A stretch of 6,129 nt of DNA. Origin: Thiomargarita sp. (GTDB taxonomy: Bacteria > Pseudomonadota > Gammaproteobacteria > Beggiatoales > Beggiatoaceae). Of this stretch, positions 5,499 through 6,129 are shown piece by piece (position 1 is the stretch's first letter; every line of letters begins with the position of its first letter). Under the pieces are notes generated by a model that was not told where the DNA came from, searched no databases, and saw nothing but the letters and a program-made list of their open reading frames with translations. The stretch lies in the NCBI GenBank assembly GCA_030618965.1, contig JAUXCJ010000080.1, positions 1-6,129 of the forward strand, given 5' to 3'. A program made the position numbers and the translations under genes.

Positions 5499-6129
5499 TC
5501 AAACCCCATACAACACAAACGCCGCCCAATAAGCAGGATTAGCATATTTCCCACCCTTCTTCAAAAACTCTCGCTTAGTAGCCGTCAAAGCCTCGATTTG
5601 TCCCACCCCAGCTTTGAGTTTCGTAAAAAAGCTCGTGATAAATTCCACTGTCACTTTATCGGAAATAGACCATAAAGTAAGTATGGTATTTTTATTACCA
5701 GCGACAAAAAAAGCATAAGGCAAACCCATCACACCTTCGCCACTGACGACTTCTCCTAAACCAGTTTGACAAGCAGATAACACCATTAAATCACTTTTTA
5801 AGTCATAACCTGGCCATTCTCCAGCAGTGATATAACCATCAATTCCCTTTGGATTGTTGAGCTGTCCCAAAACAATTGAAGATAATGCTGGAACTTGTGG
5901 ACTAAGATAACCGTGTGCGGAAAATACTAAATAGCGGTATTTAGCTAAAATACCTTGTTTATTAAGGCTTTGTAATTTAGCTTCAGTGGCATCGGCTTTA
6001 ATATAGATACTGGGTTTAGTTTCTTTAAAAAGTTGTTTTAATTGTTCAATTTCCGTAAAAGCACCAGGTAAATCATTCCATACCAAGTTCAGTTGTGAGA
6101 CTGCACGAGTATAATCACCACCACGCATA
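5499..6129 (-). CDS. CHAT-domain peptidase, C-terminal part (5' partial)
   Basis: This is the last ~210 residues of a protein whose start lies beyond the right edge. The first Met in view (6128) is almost certainly internal, since the sequence begins mid-domain. Motifs in order, counted from that Met: WNDLPGAFTEIEQLKQLF at 18-35, typical of the CHAT core; KADATEAKL at 44-52; the catalytic histidine strand YLVFSAHGYLS with His72; LKSDLMVLSACQTGLGE with catalytic Cys120; GLPYAFFVAGNKNTILTLWS at 135-154; and the C-terminal AYWAAFVLYG. Both members of the Cys-His dyad are present, so the domain should be active. In relatives a TPR array and the first half of the CHAT domain precede this part, as in the giant gene downstream. 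The stop is followed by a strong inverted repeat. Substrate unknown. Confidence 0.92.
   Translation of the reverse strand, partial: MRGGDYTRAVSQLNLVWNDLPGAFTEIEQLKQLFKETKPSIYIKADATEAKLQSLNKQGILAKYRYLVFSAHGYLSPQVPALSSIVLGQLNNPKGIDGYITAGEWPGYDLKSDLMVLSACQTGLGEVVSGEGVMGLPYAFFVAGNKNTILTLWSISDKVTVEFITSFFTKLKAGVGQIEALTATKREFLKKGGKYANPAYWAAFVLYGV

Noticed and set aside
5442..5675. Plus-strand open frame of 77 codons
   Set aside because: It overlaps the end of the CHAT coding sequence in antisense and crosses the inverted repeat; composition is that of a shadow frame.
6126..6128. ATG as the true start of the right-hand CHAT gene
   Set aside because: A CHAT domain needs the preceding half (as seen at the left edge in the paralogue), and the edge is one base away, so this Met is almost certainly internal.

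Overview
The window is AT-rich bacterial DNA, and every gene I can support reads on the minus strand. It is dominated by two genes of one kind: TPR-repeat proteins that end in a CHAT (caspase-like, HetF-associated) peptidase domain. Both are cut by the window edges. The repeat unit (EVLGEKHPDT ... SLNNLA.IY ... GR.SEALPLYEK) is the kinesin-light-chain-like TPR type. Such long TPR-CHAT proteins, present in several copies and mixed with gene debris, are typical of large sulfur-oxidising gammaproteobacteria (Beggiatoa/Thioploca/Thiomargarita relatives) and some filamentous cyanobacteria. I lean towards the Beggiatoaceae, but this is inference from protein style and base composition, with no marker gene present.

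Layout in the direction of transcription (right to left). (1) 6129-5499 is the C-terminal part of a TPR-CHAT protein, with the catalytic His and Cys motifs visible and the start beyond the right edge. (2) 5493-5467 is a perfect 13-bp inverted repeat just after its stop, a probable terminator. (3) 5436-5008 encodes an intact 142-residue protein that I do not recognise. (4) 5006-4714 is gene debris: the N-terminal start of a SAM-dependent methyltransferase, interrupted by an in-frame TAA, runs in another frame into an orphan C-terminal peptide. (5) 4696-4673 is a hairpin just ahead of the next gene. (6) 4650-1 is a single uninterrupted frame of 1550 codons, checked triplet by triplet for stops. 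It encodes a signal peptide, 27 GEKH-type TPR units, a helical linker and the first half of a CHAT domain, with the catalytic half lying beyond the left edge.

The main novelty is in the giant gene. Its TPR array is not uniform. It consists of three blocks (4, 13 and 10 units), each opening with its own cap module (EKALEIRTEILGE followed by K/R-HH), as if whole TPR domains had been fused or duplicated end to end. On top of this lie recent single-unit duplications (one adjacent 126-bp pair differs at only 4 positions) and small in-frame insertions of 7 and 14 residues. The gene appears to be growing by several recombination mechanisms while keeping its frame. The likely role is a peptidase whose TPR superhelix binds a partner or ligand and controls the CHAT domain. 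The substrate and trigger cannot be read from this sequence.
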